In this document: in pieces, positions 46,429-57,342 of the stretch
Numbering within the stretch: position 1 is the stretch's first letter
Layout: each line of letters begins with the position of its first letter
From: Armillaria gallica
Lineage: Eukaryota > Basidiomycota > Agaricomycetes > Agaricales > Physalacriaceae
Reading direction: 5' to 3'
Length of the DNA: 64,000 bases
Assembly (NCBI GenBank): GCA_037576215.1
Contig: JBANDB010000005.1
Span: forward strand, 3,720,001-3,784,000
Program-made: the position numbers and the translations under genes
Notes under the pieces: model-generated
Told to the model about the DNA's origin: nothing
The model's input: the letters and a program-made list of their open reading frames with translations, nothing else
The model's database searches: none

Positions 46429-48063
46429 TGACACACTCTGAAAGTGTTTATGTGTGCAATTTTGCAATTTGTACAAATAAGTACAGGCTACAATGTCCAG
46501 ATACTGAGGCACCAAGAAACACAACAGAGCGCGATGTTTATAATGCCAGTAATAAAATTACCTGAGTAAAGCTGGGTGGAGCACATGACTTAACCTAAGA
46601 ACGGTACTAGAAAGGCTGCACTAGGTATGAAGTCCCAGTGCTTGACACTAAGTGCTCTGACAGGGCATAATATACACGCACTAAGAATAGAGCAGGACAT
46701 GCTTGTGAGATAATTAAGACTTCGCGCAACATTGATCTATGACGCACAAGGCCCGGGAGATCTGGAGCTTAGAGATCTAGACTTGGTGATGTCAGAACTC
46801 GAGTAAATCCAAAGTATCTGACTTTGGCCGATGCGTGCGAAGCCTAGACAAGGCACTCATTGCCTTCACTACGATAGAATTCCCTCAGAGAATATTATGA
46901 AGTGAAATAAGAGTCGCATGCAAGGCTGCAACTCCGAGGAGATAGCAACTAACGTCAGTACACATGTAATAGCGATGTTAACCGACGTCGCAATGCTCAG
47001 AGACAGGATCTGGCCCTGAGTTGGATGCCTGAGTAAGCGCCAAGCTATGGTGTGATAATGGCGACATGTGTGGGATGCAGGCGAAGGAGCTCAGCAACCC
47101 CAATAATACTATATTCAGTGATACTAATTTGTAGGATGTAAAATAGATAAATAGTGCAGTGTAGCCGTAGTGTACAAGTTTTGGACCCCTGTTGTAGTCG
47201 CGTGCAAGCCCCCAGCTTGATGCTGTAGCTTCAGGACTAGTTTGTAACTTTGAGCAAGAGAATATACCTAGAATTGAGATCATATTGAGTGAATTGAGTT
47301 GCACACGAGGCATAGAAAGCTAACGCGGCACTTGTGTGATTGTTAATTGGTTGGGTGACTTGTGCTCTGACCTGAGAAGAAGAGCTTAGTGTCATTGAGG
47401 ATGTGCTCTTGTACTTTGAGGGTTTCGTGTGATGCGAGGCACTACAGGTGGCAGAGGTTCAAACCCTTTGGCTTGATTAGTGCTTGCTTGAGGGTATATA
47501 TTTCCCAAGTGGCATAGGTTCAACCCCTGTGGCTTGCGGATGGGGTTTTATAAGGTTTCTGTGTCTCTGGATCGCATAGGTTAGAACCCTGTGGATCTAC
47601 GATCGGTTTGGAAGCTCGAGCGTGTAGGTTTGAATCCTGTGGCTTTAGTGGAAGGTTTTGTGGAGTATTTCTGCTTGGAGCACGAAGCTTTGAGTCGTGC
47701 GTTGTGTGTTTTAAGTTATTTGAGGTCATTCCATGTGTCGCTCTAGACTTTGTGAGGGTTTTGTGTGCGTCTCTTGACATTGCATGTACTGTACTACACC
47801 CTGCCTTGAGGCCCAGCGACAACTGTCACTCCTCTTGTTATTAAAAAGCCTTTGGACTTAGAGAAATCGAGATACATAGCGCGTGCTATCTCTATACGTG
47901 TGTATCCTGTATTCTGAGAGTTTGGTTGTTTTGTTTCTATCTGCTTCTATCACATCAGAATCCCTCACAAACTTGAGGGTTTGTGTGTGTAGTGTTGGGT
48001 GTGGGTGTGATCAGTGTCTTCGATGCAGTTGCATTTCTAGCTTGTGCGCACAGAGTCTCTTCA
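46429..48063 (+). repeat. Solo LTR L6, CpG-rich, target duplication CCGC
   Basis: A 1635-bp block bounded by TGACACACTCTG and CAGAGTCTCTTCA; the ends share ACTCTG in inverted order. CCGC flanks it exactly (46425-46428 and 48064-48067). CpG is frequent inside and scarce outside. It has no coding capacity. It contains a degenerate tandem array at 47449-47700. Its family is distinct from L1, L2/L3 and L4/L5. Confidence 0.78.
47449..47700 (+). repeat. Degenerate 48-62-bp tandem repeat with GGTTCAAACC core
   Basis: Four clear units, and a fifth weaker one, carry the core GCATAGGTTYGAACCCTGTG GCTT (at 47451, 47512, 47574, about 47620 and about 47683). Spacing is 61, 62, 48 and about 59 bp. The core GGTTC..GAACC is an inverted repeat and resembles the B box of tRNA-type promoters. 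Confidence 0.6.
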
Positions 48064-48359
48064 CCGCCATTGTCAAGACCTGGAGGATCCTCATCTAGTC
48101 TGCACTTCATTGGTTTCTTCCATGTCATTATGCCCAATCATGGGCACATTCTATATAGTGCATTTACCCCAAATGAAAACCACTTTGCTTCTTTGGGACT
48201 GGCCCCCAGTAAGGACATTGCGAGGTGGATAAATGCAATCTCTCAAATGAAAAACACGACAGAAGACAATCAGGAACAGTCACTCATAGGGAGCAGGCCG
48301 TTCAGCATACCATAGTCATCACAAGTTTGCCCGAATCCATGCCACTGTCTTCCCAGGGC

Positions 48360-48780
48360 ATACCATAGCCCAGCACTGTTCCGCTGTTTCAGCCTCCCCT
48401 CAAATCTGTACTCCTGGCTGCTGGAGAGATGGATGTCTATTATAAAAATTTTAGCGTAAATCCAAGTGAACCCAGGGCAACATACAACATGAATCTCCAG
48501 TAAGGAGAATGTGAGAAGTGTGACCTGTCACTCACAAAGGATAAGTGTTACATTTGGGCTCCACGACATAGATACCAACCAATGATGCTTTGGTGCCAGA
48601 ATACCGCAGAACCAGTCAGATATTTGGTTGAAGTCATGTATGACACAAACTCACAGAGACTTCTTTTTGGCAGCATCCGACAGAATGCTGCAGACCAGGT
48701 CATATTTTTGGTCAGAGTACATGCACGACATGAACTCACAGAGATCTTTTGGCAACGTCATTCTTCATGTCACTCATATT
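48360..48780 (+). pseudogene. Unknown protein remnant with an in-frame 28-residue duplication
   Basis: The plus-strand frame reads VLLAAGEMDVYYKNFSVNPS, a TAA, GECEKCDLSLTKDKCYIWAP and then two units of 28 residues beginning QNTAEPVRYLVEV and QNAADQVIFLVRV. The DNA units start at 48597 and 48681, 84 bp apart. The CxxC..C cluster hints at metal binding. The gene was probably continuous across L6 into 46.2-46.4 kb. The family is not recognised. Confidence 0.42.
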
Positions 48781-49199
48781 AGTAGTGAAGATGCAGTGTG
48801 GGGTATGACATCAGCAAAGGGAATGTACACCTGTCCGAACCGGGCTGTGTCCTGCATGTGTCATTATGTTCTAACAACCTGACAATTTTGACTCTACTAC
48901 TATACTCTGTGAAGTCTGTGAGGGCGGAATGTGATCCTCACAATCTACTAGCAGCCTAACATGACATTATCTGGTCAAAACTTTTCTGGAAAGTCAGTGA
49001 GGATTGTCCAGTTTGTTAGACAACTACAGAGCATCATTAATGAATACTACTTCTTTACCAGTCTTGGTTCACCACTGCAGTCTACATGAGTCATCTCTGA
49101 CCTCTGACCTCAGACCTTAGTCAAGAGTCCTTATATGCTTCACTTGGCCCATCAAATACCCCACAGTGAGGCTACTGTATCGCAGGAGAATGTCTTTTG

Positions 49200-50210
49200 A
49201 TATGCGACTTTCTGAATGTATGAGTATGAGGTAAACATTCATCACTCCTATCTCCTGCCCCCATTCCAGATAGATCCCAAGACTATATTAACAAGTAGCA
49301 TTTATGACACATTCCTTCTGGTCCCTACTCATTGCAGTCACCTGTTCAGCCAGAGTCACTCGATGGAATTTCTATTGTGCCATGTAGCCATTAATGGGAC
49401 CTCACTGGGCCAACCAGCAAAGCTACCTGAGATGTAATTGTGCTCGTTCAGCCCTGCTACACTCTTCATGATACTTTGATGGCACTGGGTTGGCCACATC
49501 TCTACCTCACTGCCAAACATCATCAGGCTGCTCAACAGCATAGTCAAGCTCTTTACCGTGCCCTGTCAGTTTTCAACCAAGGCTTTTTGCTCAAGATAGT
49601 AATTTTTTCATCACAGACTCCTTCAGTCATGTGGATGAGAGAAATGCTTGGCAGTGGCATGAATGATGTTGAGCTCACCCAGGTGGCCAGAATGGTACTT
49701 CCTTATCATCGGATATTGGTGTACAGGCTGACCTTTCAGAGGTTGCTGAGGTTGCAGAGGATCACGAGTACGACTAGTCCGCCCTTCAACCAAATTGCAC
49801 ACTGACTTGGTGCAGGGAACGGTGTCTGCAGATTGCTCACAAAGCACTCAGTCGCATCTGGGCAATTGTGGCACCAATCTGCCTCATAATGGGTTTGCCA
49901 CTCGCTGATTGGCTGGATAATCTTTGCCGTGCTATGAAATTGGATGATGATCCTGCTGAGGTACTATGAGAGGCTGAGGAAATCTTCGTTGGGAGCTATG
50001 CTCTGGCGATCCACGCTGAGGCTTGCCTCGCTCATGCTGATGTACATGGTCCCATATGGCGCACAGGTTTTCCTACCTTCACCTTTCTTCTGGACGCTTG
50101 CCAATATATTGAGGACATCAGGGAATGTCAGGTCTCACAGTGGAGAACATTTGCGTCATCTCATAGACACCAAGATTTTGTATATCAATGTGAACTTTAT
50201 TAGTGAATAA
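49200..50210 (+). pseudogene. Unknown decayed coding region
   Basis: Successive plus-strand frames (49216-49437, 49440-49805, 49944-50210) give protein-like peptides such as MREMLGSGMNDVELTQVARM and LPYHRILVYRLTFQRLL, with frame changes between them. It lies on the same strand as the remnants at 48.4 and 50.5-51.4 kb and may be part of one large gene. No domain recognised. Confidence 0.35.
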
Positions 50211-50506
50211 AATGCATTTATGATCGAGGGGAGATAGCTCTGTGTGCCATTCTTGCCATATGGAACATCCTGACCAACTAGGCATTTTCGAAAGCCACAA
50301 GTATTTTCACATGCCATTTTTGCCATGCGGCATATTCTGGTGGACTGTACAGCTGTTTAAGCCACCCTATAGCCTCTGCCTTAGGTATTTGTCATTTTGG
50401 CATTTGTCATTTCATTATCTCAGAGAATCTAGCTGGTGCCAAGTGACATGAAGGTCTGTGATATCATGCACCCCTAAGCCCCACATCTGATTACCTCTAT
50501 CTTTAG

Positions 50507-51388
50507 CTCCAACTTGCCGATTTCCCCTATGATGACAACCAAAAGGCTCTGGTGGAGTGTGTATACGTACTGTACATTGAGTGTTGTGATGAGGCAATTG
50601 AGACTTGTAACACAGTTCATGTGGACTACGTCTTCAATGGCTTTGCTGCAGAGTGGTTCACCATCTATCCGGTAGAGAGTACTACAGTCGAGGAGAGGTT
50701 TGTGGCTGAGGAGGAAAAAAAAAAGAGATACATCTATACAAACTGTCAATGATGCGCCATGTGACCTAACTTCAACCAGGAGCTTTGAATGGTGCTTGTC
50801 ACAGCGTATAGTGAGAGGCGAGTGGCACAGGAGCCTCAAGAGCCCACATGATGTGACAATTCAGCATGGGACACGTACATTGCCACCTGGCAACATCCAG
50901 GCAAGGACAGGGCCTTGGATGACAAGGATAAAGACATATCCATGTCAGAGAATAGCAGCTACGAGCACGGGTCCTCAACATCATCAGAATCCTCGTCTCC
51001 TAGTGATAGAGGCTCAGTTGAGGATATGCTGGGTGTGTCTGCTGCCTCCTTTCACCAGGAACTCAGAATCTGGGCTACTGAAGTACTGGAAGCCCTCGAC
51101 AAGGATGTGGCCACAGGATACTGGGAGCTGGCAAATGTGGGAAGGTCCTCCCCTGTGCAATGCAGTGCATTTTGAGCATGGGAGGCAGTGGTGGAAAACC
51201 ACCTTCTTCAGTGGTTGGACGAGGTGCAGCAGGAGGACGAAGCACATGTGTGCCATGAGCAGTGACTGGCTCACCTGGATGAGCTCAATGCTGAGCTGGA
51301 GGCCATTGACAATGAGTACCCCATACCTGACCCACCATTTGAATGGTGCAATAGCAATGGGTACAATATAGACAGCTTTTTGACGTAG
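50507..51388 (+). pseudogene. Unknown gene, last exons, with TGA stops
   Basis: After an acceptor TCTTTAG (to 50506) a frame reads LQLADFPYDDNQKALVECVY through VDYVFNGFAAEWFTIYPVES to a Lys-rich end at 50752. From about 50870 a second frame reads ATWQHPGKDRALDDKDKDIS, a Ser-rich stretch, FHQELRIWATEVLEALDKDV, TGA, AWEAVVENHLLQWLDEVQQE, TGA, LAHLDELNAELEAIDNEYPI and FEWCNSNGYNIDSFLT, ending at TAG 51386-51388. Both inner stops fit CGA to TGA. It has an acidic, helical, probably nuclear character; the function is unknown. Confidence 0.45.
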
Positions 51389-51413
51389 TCCACCTGTAGC
51401 AGCCACTTTCATA

Positions 51414-53076
51414 TATCAATTACTGTCAATTGACAGGCCAGCTGATAAATCCAGACTATCAATTGACTGGCCACCTAAATAAAGCATTTTTGTCACTGTC
51501 ACCAGAGCAGAACATTGTCACAGCCTTCCCTTTGATAGCTGTTGCACTGCCACCCTCCTCTCTGCGCATTGTCAGAGTCCCCCGCCCTCCCTCTTACTGT
51601 TGCACACTTTTTCCTTTTTGGAAAAGTTGCTTTCAATGCCTCCAGAATGCTTGTGGGCCTTATTCCTGCCCTCCTCCTGCTCACTGTTTTGGACCAAGAT
51701 TTGAGATTTGAGGTCTTCTAAAAATATATTATAGATTAGTAAGCTGACCCCACCCCTCCTGCATGCCTGGAGGCTGGATTCAGCCACAGGAGACTGGATG
51801 TAGTGTGGCAGTGCAGCCAATTGATGAGATCAGCCATCAATATCAGGCCATTTTCAGACAAATCTGGGATTGGGGTAGTTTCTGGGTACTGGATGGGCCA
51901 GGAGATGGTACTAGTATATGCCTAAATATAAATAACATAAAAGCAAACCCTCTGGTGAGGTATGGGGGCCCTGGGGAGGGGGTAAAAAGGGTAAAATAGT
52001 GAAAAATTGCGGAAAATTGCACAGAATTCGTGTTTTGGCAAGGCTACGTGTGTCGGATCACTTCGAAAACTTGACCAATGAATTTTCTTGCCTTGAAAAC
52101 CCCTAAATGACCCCTCTACAGTACATGTGGCACATTTTATGGCTAGGAATAATCAGGACAATTGGCTTTTATAGTGCTGCATACATTGGATTGCTCTGAG
52201 GATGTTACCAATCAATTTCTACACTATGAAAACCCTAGAATACATCTTCATATGCTATATATGACTGCTGTAATGCAATGAAAAATGGGCAATTGGTGGG
52301 GAAATATGGTTTATTTTGTTTTCTAGCCATCACATCGGTCTGGGGACATCACCAATCAATTCCTCAACCTTTAAAACCCCAAAACAACTCTTGGTTTCAT
52401 TTTTGGGGTCTCAGTATCAATCATTATAATGATATAACAGTTTAGGAGGAGCACACATGGAAACTTGCATTTCTGAGCTTCAGAAAACTTCAGAGTTGTT
52501 GCTAATGAATTCCTTGACCTTGAAAGCCCCCAGAAAACCCCAAGAACATAATACAGACCTTCAGAATACATAAAGAAAAGTGTAATAGTGAAAATCTGCA
52601 AAATACCATATAGCTCACATTTCTGAATGTTGGGGAGGGTAATTCTGGTATACAATACACAATATATACTGTATAATAGTGTGTACAAAAGATTAGGATG
52701 ATCCAAAATGTATTAGCAGAGATATAAGGAGATCTTTCTGAAAATGAGAAGAAGCACCTCCTAGATTTCGATGTTCTAGTCATCCCATGCCCTGGAGACT
52801 ATCAGATTAGCAGAAGGAGGGCAGGAATAAGGCCCACAAGCATTCTGGAGGCATTGAAAGCAACTTTTCCAAAAAGGAAAAAGTGTGCAACAGTAAGAGG
52901 GAGGGCGGGGGACTCTGACAATGCGCAGAGAGGAGGGTGGCAGTGCAACAGCTATCAAAGGGAAGGCTGTGACAATGTTCTGCTCTGGTGACAGTGACAA
53001 AAATGCTTTATTTAGGTGGCCAGTCAATTGACAGTCTGGATTTATCAGCTGGCCTGTCAATTGACAGTGATTGATA
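51414..53076. mobile_element. Long-TIR element, 1.66 kb, TA-flanked
   Basis: The first ~268 bp (51414-51682) are repeated almost identically in inverted orientation at 52809-53076, starting TATCAATTACTGTCAATTGA on the left and TATCAATCACTGTCAATTGA on the right. TA lies outside both ends (51412-51413 and 53077-53078). The arms are open in one frame, but identically so in both because they are copies. The interior is non-coding and holds a four-unit degenerate repeat. The high arm identity implies recent movement or gene conversion. The superfamily is uncertain; the TA target suggests Tc1/mariner-like. Confidence 0.78.
52060..52550 (+). repeat. Four ~140-bp degenerate repeats inside the long-TIR element
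   Basis: The phrase ACCAATGAATT..CTTGAAAACCCCTA recurs in variant form at about 52072, 52208, 52350 and 52502 (for example ACCAATCAATTCCTCAACCT), with spacings of about 136, 142 and 152 bp. Each is followed by a short C- or A-rich tail. No coding meaning is apparent. Confidence 0.55.
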
Positions 53077-53156
53077 TAGAATATTGGTTGCTAAGGCTGC
53101 ATAGTCAGTAGGCTGTAGTTGCAGTAGTGATATCTCATTTGTGCAGTGTAGTGTAG

Positions 53157-53440
53157 GCCATATGAGTATGCCATTTGATGTGTGTGCAGACAGCACAAAC
53201 CTTTGCATCCTTCGTCAAATGCAAATGCCATTTTCTCTGTGGTCAGACTACTTAGCAGGGGTGGATCAAAATGCCATTCTGTGTGCAAGTCTGAAAATGC
53301 CATTTGCTCTGTGGTGGGATCACTTAGCAGGGGTGGTTCTAAATGTGTGAGATCCACTTTCTATTTGGTCTGTCTGGAGACAACCGTATTTCACAGTTCC
53401 CTCAAATGCCATTTCTAACTGTGTTCACACTGATCTAATA
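53157..53440 (+). repeat. Clustered AAATGCCATTT..CTGTGGTCAGAC motifs
   Basis: At least five degenerate units occur (about 53170, 53220, 53268, 53297 and 53403), two followed by ACTTAGCAGGGGTGG or CACTTAGCAGGGGTGG (53249 and 53328), giving a partial 79-bp tandem duplication. The same motif family appears at 39.99-40.43 kb. Confidence 0.5.
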
Positions 53441-53456
53441 TGCATACAGGATCTAA

Positions 53457-54150
53457 CTACATCCAGCGAACCTCAACCAAGCGTGGAGTGTTTTGCATAT
53501 CCTCTAGAGTGGGTGGCACCTCCTTCAAGGTCGGGAAGAGGTCATCGATGAAGTCATGTAGGTACCACATGAGCATGAACATCTGCTCCACAGTCCCTGC
53601 TTCACCTTCAGGACACAGCTCTGGGTTCGACCAGTGTTGCTCCAGCACCATCACAAACATTGAAACAATCTCCTGCAATCCAAGCATGAGTGGAAGACGA
53701 AAGATAGCTGGGGAGCTCACGAACCTTGGATTGCCATGTCTTTTCTTCCTCAAACTCCAGCTCAAACATCAGCGGATCATCCTCAATGAGCCACTGTATC
53801 CAAAACTCATCCAACTTCATCATGAACCAGTCGTAAATGGGATGCTGATCCATCCCCAGCAGCTCACTGAATAGAGTCACCTCAAACTTGGGCCCAAGGC
53901 AAGAGAAGTGGGCATACTCCTTGTCCAAGAAAAGATGCATCAGGATAAACTCCAGTTTAGATAGATTAAAGGTCAATCACCCGGGAACAATAGATAAAAA
54001 TACATCAAAATGACATACAGGGAAATGTCCCTGCAACCGCGATCAGAAATCAGGAACCAGATCAAGAAAACAGACTCACGTCAACTTGTCAGAGGACTGG
54101 TCACCCTCTGTGCCCAGGACAGATTCAGAGTGGTTAGTGTAGAAAGACAT
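53457..54150 (-). pseudogene. Unknown two-exon gene, nearly intact
   Basis: Minus strand: exon 1 MSFYTNHSESVLGTEGDQSS to KLT (54150-54080), a 49-bp intron 54031-54079 (GTGAGT..TTGCAG), and exon 2 reading GHFPVCHFDVFLSIVPG, TGA, LTFNLSKLEFILMHLFLDKE, HPIYDWFMMKLDEFWIQWLI and MFELEFEEEKTW. A frameshift near 53720-53760 then leads into PAIFRLPLMLGLQEIVSMFV and AGTVEQMFMLMWYLHDFIDD to the end at 53457. It is acidic, aromatic-rich and probably helical. Only two lesions were seen. No family recognised. Confidence 0.5.
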
Positions 54151-55383
54151 TGTGCTTGAGTTCAAAGACTACTGGATGAGCTCAAGTCTTATGGGGTATC
54201 CATTGATGAGCCTCCAGGCTCTGTATGCTCAGAATTCATGGATTTATCCATTCATCACCCAATACCTTCGAAACGACGCCATTATAATCCTCACACACTT
54301 GATAATACTGCCAACACTTGATAATACTATGGATTTTCACAGTATAGGCCACAAACACCCAGATACAATCCTAAAACTGTAACATCCACTCCTCACACAC
54401 TTCATTATCCTTCCCAGCTCACCTTGCATCACAATTACCATATCCCATCACGGCAAGGCAGCTTTGATTGACAATCATCCTAAAACAGGGTTGCTACATC
54501 ACTCAGAAGCATCTGGTTGATGTGCTCATCAATCATTTAATGAAATGACATGATTGATGCAAGTACCCTCCCAGCTATGATAATTATAGCCACGGCAACT
54601 ACAGACTGCATTTACTAAGGCTGTTACAGTGCCAAGACTTCAAGTTATTGTTGCCACAAGTGTACACCTCAGTACAGCAACTGCAGCTCAATAATCCACA
54701 GCTAAACAGCACCTCATGATCCACTCATTGCTCAATAAAACCACATGGTTTGCATCCATACATGGCAACATCAAGGACTTGCTGTTACTTTAGAACCACA
54801 GATACCATATGTTTACTATGGCTATTACAAAAGCCAAGGACTTACAGCCTTACTAAGGTTCCGATGAATATTCTATTTATAAAATTGTACTTGTAGTATA
54901 AAAACTAGGTAGAAACCGCATTTTTAGAGCTAGTTCTTACCCAGTTGACGAGGCTATGGCATTACCAGTCAGCTACAGTTACTCCAAGTTATTCCTCACC
55001 ACTTGCTTTACTCTTTAAATGTTGTTGGTTGCACCAATACACGAAATCTTGCGTCAATAACTTGCTTTTGTATTTTAATGCCACAACATCGCTTCACTTT
55101 CACCACATAGGATTGTTTTATCGCCTTCACCTTCTACATTGCCATCATTTTCATCACCTAGTTCAGTATTGCCTCCATGTAGGCCCAGTTCAGCTCCATA
55201 GGATCACCCTCATCTTCACCATTGTTCAGAGTTGCCATACATCTATTGCCACAGCACCCCACTCAGCACCTCAGTTGCTACGTTTCTTCCAGTTCCAAGG
55301 CAGTCTCCGTACGTTTATTGCTATTGTTTCGACTCACAATATTAGGTACAGCCCAAGCCACATTTACTAGGCTATTTTGATGT
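54151..55383. other. Gap, nothing recognised
   Basis: A/C-rich spacer. The 141-codon plus-strand ORF at 54945-55370 is His/Cys/Leu-rich with no motif and I do not support it as a gene. Confidence 0.4.
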
Positions 55384-55590
55384 CTTCTAGTCCATTGCTA
55401 TAATTTCTAGAGCATTGCTATGATTACCAGTCCTTCCACATGATTTCTAGTCCCTCCCCACATTTTACAGTCCATCCCCATGATTTCTAGCACGTTGCTA
55501 TGATTTCTATTCCCTCCCCATGATTACTCATCCTCCCCCACGATTTCTAGAGCATCACAATGGTTTCTAAAGCATTGCTATGGTTTCTAG
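55384..55590 (+). repeat. Minisatellite, about ten units of ~20 bp
   Basis: Units follow the pattern TTTCTAGTCCNTYSCYATGA, alternating between an AGCATTGCTATGA type and an AGTCCCTCCCCATGA type. Ten or so units can be counted between 55384 and 55590, 19-22 bp each, imperfect but in phase. This is not a CRISPR array: units are adjacent, with no spacers. Confidence 0.75.
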
Positions 55591-56445
55591 ACCTATTTTC
55601 GTGCTCTTTAGACTATTTTCACAGTTTCTATCATGGTTTCTTGGTATTCAAGTCGTCATATCAGATTCCATCCCTTCTTGTTTATCAAGATCCATCCAGG
55701 CTTACAGCCAATGTCTACTAGTACTCCTTGACCAAGAGTACTACTTCGCTGACTGAAAAGTTGCAGTGTATCTTGCATTATTGAGGAATTGACTGCACGG
55801 AGGTGCACCGAACCACTCGCAAACACATTGCCTTGATTGCTGTGTTGCTACATTAATTGCCTAAGCTCTCACTGAGTTTTAGGTGTTGCTGTTGCCATAG
55901 AAGTCTAGGCTCATCACCGTCTTTTTCTTCATGGTTGTGGCAGCACTTGAATGATTCCATGGGTCCTCAGTCCTGGATTCAATCAAAGTGTAATGCGCAT
56001 GTACACAGCAAGGTGGGGGCTTAAGGTGGATTATTCTTTTTACACTGGCTATCAGCAGTTATGACAAAATCAGGCTACAAGCGGCCCCAAGTGGACGAAT
56101 GGGGTTTTGCACAGCATTCAGTTCAGTCTAGAACCCTAGAATCCTCGCACCATGGAGACTGGGAATGACAAGGTCTATCCTTTACTCCAGCCATACCCAA
56201 TGAGCCCACCTTGAGTCCCTGTGAGGGTAATGGCATTGACAAGGATGCATGGTGTGATGAGACAGTGAATTATCCAGCTGCCCCTGTGGAAACCAAGAAG
56301 AAATCAAAGAGGAAAAAACCAATGAAAGGCAAAGCGTTGAAGAGCATGGCATCTGTATGTAGCCTTCGTAATCTGAAGCATGGTGGCTGACTGACACTAG
56401 TATCAGAGATATCCAATGTGGGAATGGGCTGGTGTGGGACATAAA
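55591..56445. other. Gap; possible N-terminal KDZ remnant at its right end
   Basis: Nothing is recognised to about 56170. At 56215-56360 a frame reads CEGNGIDKDAWCDETVNYPA then a Lys-rich KKKSKRKKPMKGK, which could be the N-terminus of the KDZ transposase that follows. Confidence 0.35.
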
Positions 56446-57060
56446 TGAGGCTACAAGCAAGAATTCTTGCTTGAGCTCTTGCAGCGTAAGAGTAGATTGA
56501 ATGATCCCCCAACCATTTGTTTGATGTGTGGAGAGGGAGGTGAGCCTTCTTTCTGCTGTCTTGAATGTTCTCTTGGATGCCTGGAGTGTCAGGCATGCTG
56601 TGTGACCCAGCATCAGCAGATGCCACTGCATGTTATATCAGTGAGTTGACTTCCCACTGAAGGTGGACATGCAGCTAATGAGAACCATGGTTTTAGGAAT
56701 GGATGGGGACTTTCTTCAATAAGATTTTACTGAGGGAACTAGGATTGCGGATTCAGCTCAGCCACAAGGATTGATCGACTTGTCTGAAGTCTCACCATGG
56801 GCCTGACAAAATGATAGTCATTCATACAAATGGGATCCATGAGGTTGCAATTAACTATTATGACTGCCACTGACATGTCTCCCCCTGGCAGCAACTCCTT
56901 CGCTTTAGTTGGTACCCAGCAACAGTGAATCGACCGAACACCTGCTTATGGAATACATGACTGGTACGCTCTGTTGTCATGACATTGTGCCTTAGCACCT
57001 CTGACACCCATCTATGGATATATATGGATAAACTCCTGTGACTTTTATTAATCAATGATG
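56446..57060 (+). pseudogene. KDZ (Kyakuja-Dileera-Zisupton) transposase remnant
   Basis: The frame QEFLLELLQRKSRLNDPPTI leads into the CxC2-like cysteine cluster CLMCGEGGEPSFCCLECSLG, CLECQACCVTQHQQMPLHVI (56461-56640). After a small frame change WMGTFFNKILLRELGLRIQL follows (about 56700-56770), then NGIHEVAINYYDCH (about 56830) and QQLLRFSWYPATVNRPNTC (about 56886-56942). This order (PLHxI, WxGTFF, LGLRIQLGH, GIHEV, QLLRxxWYPAT) is specific to KDZ transposases of basidiomycetes. The catalytic domain further downstream is missing or unreadable; two stops and at least two frame changes are present. Confidence 0.82.
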
Positions 57061-57342
57061 CGATTGCCATGATGGGAATTAAATTTTATAATTTAGGAAC
57101 TCAGAAATAATTATTAAAACTCATATGCCAAACTAGGCACAAAGATTATTAGTTATATTATTTGAATTATCATTGTTGGATCAGATTGAAAAGTTGTTCT
57201 ACATAAATCTAATTGCTATGAGCACACAAGGAGCATCACACACCTGGCTCAAAGGGGACCAGGATCCTTGCCAACCAAACTCTGATTCTCGTCAATGTAA
57301 GTTGTGACTCAGAGCACTAGCAGTGTCAGGGGTTAAATGTAG
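57061..57342. other. Gap after KDZ remnant
   Basis: AT-rich. A 25-bp phrase CTAATTGCTATGAGCACAC (about 57211) resembles the sequence beside the hairpin repeat at 58543. Otherwise nothing was seen. Confidence 0.35.

Noticed and set aside
50717..50727. A10 run as a possible SINE tail
   Set aside because: It lies within an open frame (EEEKKKRY) after a splice acceptor and there is no tRNA-like head upstream.
51430..53060. 93- and 94-codon ORFs in opposite orientation as a duplicated gene
   Set aside because: They are the two arms of the long inverted repeat; identical translation follows from DNA identity and no protein motif is present.
54945..55370. 141-codon ORF as a gene
   Set aside because: His/Leu/Cys-rich translation of C/T-rich spacer, no motif, no splice context.
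55384..55590. CRISPR-like array
   Set aside because: Units are adjacent without unique spacers, units vary, and the organism is a fungus; it is a minisatellite.
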